Shown here piece by piece: positions 60,983-64,000 of a DNA stretch of 64,000 nucleotides. The notes under the pieces are model-generated. The model saw only the letters and a program-made list of their open reading frames with translations, did no database searches and was not told where the DNA came from. Source of the stretch: Clostridium cavendishii DSM 21758. GTDB lineage: Bacteria; Bacillota; Clostridia; Clostridiales; Clostridiaceae. The stretch spans positions 17,821-81,820 of the forward strand of contig NZ_FQZB01000020.1 in NCBI RefSeq assembly GCF_900141845.1, read 5' to 3'. Both the position numbers and the translations under genes were made by a program. Position 1 is the stretch's first letter, and each line of letters opens with the position of its first letter.

Positions 60983-63535
60983 ATGAGCTTAAACGAGGGA
61001 AAGATTATACCCGTAGATATAAAAAATGAAATGAAAAAATGTTATATAGATTATGCTATGAGCGTTATAGTAGGTAGAGCACTACCTGATGTAAGAGATG
61101 GATTAAAACCAGTTCATAGAAGAATTCTATATGCTATGCAAGAATTAAATTTAGGACCCGATAAGGGCTATAGAAAATGTGCAAGAATAGTTGGAGAAGT
61201 TTTAGGTAAATACCATCCACATGGTGATACATCAGTTTATGATGCTTTAGTTAGAATGGCTCAAGACTTTTCAATGAGATGTATGCTTGTAGATGGTCAT
61301 GGTAACTTCGGTTCGGTTGATGGTGATTCTGCTGCGGCAATGAGATATACAGAAGCAAAAATGAATAAAATTTCTGTTGAAATGTTAAGAGATATAAATA
61401 AGAATACTGTTGATTTTATTCCTAACTTTGATGGTGAAGAGGAAGAACCTGTAGTATTACCTTCAAGATTCCCTAATATTTTAGTAAATGGATCTTCAGG
61501 TATAGCTGTTGGTATGGCTACTAATATACCTCCTCACAATCTAGGAGAGATAATAGATGGAACTATAATGCTTATAGACAATCCAGAAGCTACAGTTTTA
61601 GATTTAATGACGTATATAAAAGGACCTGATTTTCCGACTGCAGGAATAATAATGGGAACTAACGGTATAAGGGAAGCATATGAAACTGGTAGAGGAAGAA
61701 TTGTAACTAGAGCAAAGGCTGAAATTGAAGAAGATGAAAGAGGTAGGCATAGAATAATTGTAACTGAAATACCATATCAAGTTAACAAGGCTAGATTAGT
61801 AGAAAATATAGCTGATTTAGTTAAAGATAAAAAGATAGTGGGTATATCAGATCTGAGAGATGAATCTGATAGAGATGGTATGAGAATAGTTATAGAATTA
61901 AAAAAGGATGCTACGCCTAGCGTTGTTTTAAATACTCTATACAAACATACAAAAATGCAAGATACATTTGGTGTTATAATGCTTGCATTAGTTGATAATG
62001 AGCCACAAGTTCTAAATTTAAAACAAATCCTAGAATATTATATAACTTTCCAAAAAGAAGTTATTACAAGAAGAACTGTTTTCGAATTAAATAAGGCACA
62101 GGAAAGAGCTCACATATTAGAGGGTTTAAAAATAGCTTTAGATAATATAGATGAGGTTATAAGTATTATAAGAGGTTCAAAAACTTCAGAAATAGCTAAA
62201 AATACACTTATAGAAAAATTTGCTTTATCAGAAAAACAAGCTCAAGCTATTTTGGAAATGAAACTTAGAAGACTTACAGGTTTAGAAAGAGATAAAATAG
62301 ATGAAGAGTTTAATGAACTTATGAAGCTTATAGATTACTTAAATGAAATATTAGGTAGTGAAATAAGATTATTAGAGGTTATTAAAGAAGAGTTAATAGA
62401 AATAAAGAATAGATATGGTGATGAAAGAAGAACTGCTATAGAAAAAAATGCAAATGAAATAGATATAGAAGACTTAATACAAGAGTCTGAAGTAGTTATA
62501 ACATTAACTCATAGCGGTTATATAAAAAGAATAGCAGCAGATACTTACTCAGCTCAAAAAAGAGGTGGTAAGGGAATACAAGCAATGACTACAAAGGAAG
62601 ATGACTTTGTAGAACATGTCTTTATTACATCTACTCATTCAGATATATTATTCTTTAGTAATAAGGGAAAAGCTTATAAATTAAGAGGATATGAAATACC
62701 TGATGCAGGAAGAACAGCTAAGGGTACTAATTTAATAAATTTAATACCTGTAGAACAAGATGAAAAAATAGAAACAGTATTAGCTATAAAGGATATGAAT
62801 CAAGAAGGATATCTATTTATGGCAACTAAGCATGGTATAGTAAAGAAAACTCCATTGAGTGATTTTAAGAATCTAAGAAAAAATGGATTAATAGCATTAA
62901 ACCTTAGAGAAGGTGATGAGCTATTAAGAGTTAAGGTAACTTATGGAGATGCTCATATAATAATCGTGACTAAAAATGGATATGCAATTAAATTTAGCGA
63001 AAAAGATGTAAGACCAATGGGAAGAACAGCTTCAGGAGTTAAAGCAATAACATTAAGGGATGAAGATATAGCTATATGTATGGATATAGCTGTACCAGAA
63101 GAAGATGTTCTTGTAATAAGTGAAAATGGATTTGGAAAGAGAACACCTATCACTGAATATAAACTTCAAAATAGAGGTGGTATGGGACTTATAACATATA
63201 AAATAGCTGAAAAGACAGGAAAACTTGCCGGAGCTACTATATGTAAACCAGATAATGAACTTATGCTTATAAATAGTAGTGGTGTAGCTATAAGAATAAA
63301 TGTTTCTGATATATCAGTAACAAGTAGATCTACTATGGGTGTTACACTAATGAGAACTCTAGAAGAAGAGCAAGTTGTAGCTATAGCAAAAATACCAGCT
63401 AGTGAAAAAGAAGAAGATACTGAAGTTAATGATGAATCAACTGATGTAAATGCTAATGAGTCAACTGAAGTTAATGATAATAGCTTAGATGAGTTATTAG
63501 AAAGAGCTGATGAAGAAGAAAACTTAGAAGAATAG
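60983..63535 (+). CDS. gyrA: DNA gyrase subunit A
   Basis: The ATG at 60983 lies eight bases after GAGG and gives MSLNEGKIIPVDIKNEMKK, the standard clostridial GyrA start; the GTG/ATG codons just before are in the ribosome site. The 850-residue protein has catalytic Tyr122 (AMRYTEA), Thr83 in the quinolone-determining loop (HPHGDTSVYD), the GyrA-box QKRGGKG and a beta-pinwheel C-terminal domain. A long acidic, Asn/Ser-rich tail of about 45 residues ends it. Confidence 0.98.
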   Translation: MSLNEGKIIPVDIKNEMKKCYIDYAMSVIVGRALPDVRDGLKPVHRRILYAMQELNLGPDKGYRKCARIVGEVLGKYHPHGDTSVYDALVRMAQDFSMRCMLVDGHGNFGSVDGDSAAAMRYTEAKMNKISVEMLRDINKNTVDFIPNFDGEEEEPVVLPSRFPNILVNGSSGIAVGMATNIPPHNLGEIIDGTIMLIDNPEATVLDLMTYIKGPDFPTAGIIMGTNGIREAYETGRGRIVTRAKAEIEEDERGRHRIIVTEIPYQVNKARLVENIADLVKDKKIVGISDLRDESDRDGMRIVIELKKDATPSVVLNTLYKHTKMQDTFGVIMLALVDNEPQVLNLKQILEYYITFQKEVITRRTVFELNKAQERAHILEGLKIALDNIDEVISIIRGSKTSEIAKNTLIEKFALSEKQAQAILEMKLRRLTGLERDKIDEEFNELMKLIDYLNEILGSEIRLLEVIKEELIEIKNRYGDERRTAIEKNANEIDIEDLIQESEVVITLTHSGYIKRIAADTYSAQKRGGKGIQAMTTKEDDFVEHVFITSTHSDILFFSNKGKAYKLRGYEIPDAGRTAKGTNLINLIPVEQDEKIETVLAIKDMNQEGYLFMATKHGIVKKTPLSDFKNLRKNGLIALNLREGDELLRVKVTYGDAHIIIVTKNGYAIKFSEKDVRPMGRTASGVKAITLRDEDIAICMDIAVPEEDVLVISENGFGKRTPITEYKLQNRGGMGLITYKIAEKTGKLAGATICKPDNELMLINSSGVAIRINVSDISVTSRSTMGVTLMRTLEEEQVVAIAKIPASEKEEDTEVNDESTDVNANESTEVNDNSLDELLERADEEENLEE

Positions 63536-63551
63536 AATATAATATAATTAG

Positions 63552-63586
63552 ATAGTCTAGAAACTAAATAAAAGTTTCTAGACTAT
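63552..63586 (+). terminator. Terminator of gyrBA
   Basis: ATAGTCTAGAAACT (63552-63565) pairs perfectly with AGTTTCTAGACTAT (63573-63586), followed by TTTAAT, 16 bases after the gyrA stop. Confidence 0.9.
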
Positions 63587-63759
63587 TTTAATATATAGAT
63601 AATTTGGGTATATACTGTATATGCATAAACACAATGCCTAGTGTGTCATATATAGAAAAGAGAAGAAATTAGTAGAAAAAGCTATGAATATAAGAATATA
63701 TTCATAGTATTGTAATTTAACAATAAAAACTTATTGAAAAACATGATATTATAAAACAC

Positions 63760-63786
63760 GTCGCTGATACAAATTGTGAGTGCGAC
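63760..63786. other. GC-rich dyad upstream of the rRNA promoter
   Basis: GTCGC (63760-63764) and GCGAC (63782-63786) flank an inner ACAA-A-TTGT palindrome, about 70 bases before the rRNA -35. It stands out in AT-rich surroundings. A protein site or a processed leader element is possible. Confidence 0.35.
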
Positions 63787-63814
63787 AAACCATCACAACA
63801 TAATTTAAATATAA

Positions 63815-63883
63815 AAAAAATATTAAAAACATTTTAAAATATTTAAAAAATATGTTGACAACAAAAAATAATGATGGTAAGAT
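63815..63883 (+). promoter_or_regulatory. Ribosomal RNA operon promoter
   Basis: TTGACA (63855-63860), a 17-base spacer and TAAGAT (63878-63883) form a strong promoter. A-tracts at about 63815-63852 look like an UP element. Confidence 0.85.
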
Positions 63884-64000
63884 AAATAAGTCGCTAAAAG
63901 GTGATGAATGAAATTTGGTCTTTGAAAATTAAACAGAGCAAGAAAATATATGACCAGCAATTCTTTATGATTTAAATCATAAGACATACAACAGTAATGA
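63884..64000 (+). other. rRNA operon leader (16S gene lies beyond the window)
   Basis: The transcribed leader includes GGTCTTTGAAAATTAAACAG (from 63918), the clostridial form of the antitermination/processing sequence found before 16S rRNA genes. The 16S start itself is not reached. Confidence 0.75.

Noticed and set aside
1..64000. CRISPR arrays, insertion sequences, prophage genes, tRNA genes
   Set aside because: No regularly spaced repeats, transposase or phage genes, or cloverleaf sequences were recognised by eye anywhere in the window; a short degenerate element could still be missed.

Overview
The window comes from a low-GC Firmicute of the genus Clostridium (cluster I type). The evidence is the very AT-rich sequence, AGGAGG-type ribosome sites, the origin-region gene order, an NfnAB pair, a spore-associated YyaC and clostridial families such as DUF4446, DUF4179 and DUF3343. 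It spans the chromosomal origin. dnaA-dnaN-yaaA-recF-remB-gyrB-gyrA run rightward from about 54.5 kb towards an rRNA operon, whose promoter and leader are the last ~150 bases. To the left, rpmH-rnpA-yidD-yidC-jag and mnmE-mnmG-rsmG-noc-parA-parB run leftward, as in other Firmicutes. DnaA boxes flank dnaA on both sides (bipartite oriC), and two perfect parS sites flank parA-parB.

From 30 to 44 kb the conserved origin-proximal neighbourhood continues: mgtE, dnaB, lonB, rplI, gdpP, a YybS-like membrane protein, a MazG-like protein, rpsR-ssb-rpsF, DUF951, an MscS channel, DUF3343 facing a LysE-type exporter and a class V aminotransferase, yyaC, and two small proteins.

From 0 to 30 kb the content is more accessory. 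It holds a two-component system cut by the window edge, a PadR/HAAS-type pair with a clear promoter and repeated operator-like boxes, and a soluble zinc-binding (CZB) chemoreceptor. Two tandem ECF sigma/DUF4179 anti-sigma modules follow, then a duplicated BceAB-type peptide-detoxification transporter served by one BceRS-type regulatory pair. Next come NfnAB, an iron alcohol dehydrogenase under a sigma-54 promoter with its activator, an acyltransferase, serine dehydratase, proC, a small heat-shock protein and an amino-acid permease.

No mobile element, prophage, CRISPR array or tRNA was seen. The most interesting observations are in non-coding DNA. They are a 28-codon leader ORF overlapping a hairpin in front of mgtE; a hairpin that separates a strong Shine-Dalgarno from the start codon of the permease; a terminator whose stem contains the next gene's ribosome site; a two-part element at nearly identical distance in front of both duplicated ABC operons; and a complete sigma-54 promoter with three upstream repeats in front of the alcohol dehydrogenase gene. 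No wholly new multi-gene system was recognised.
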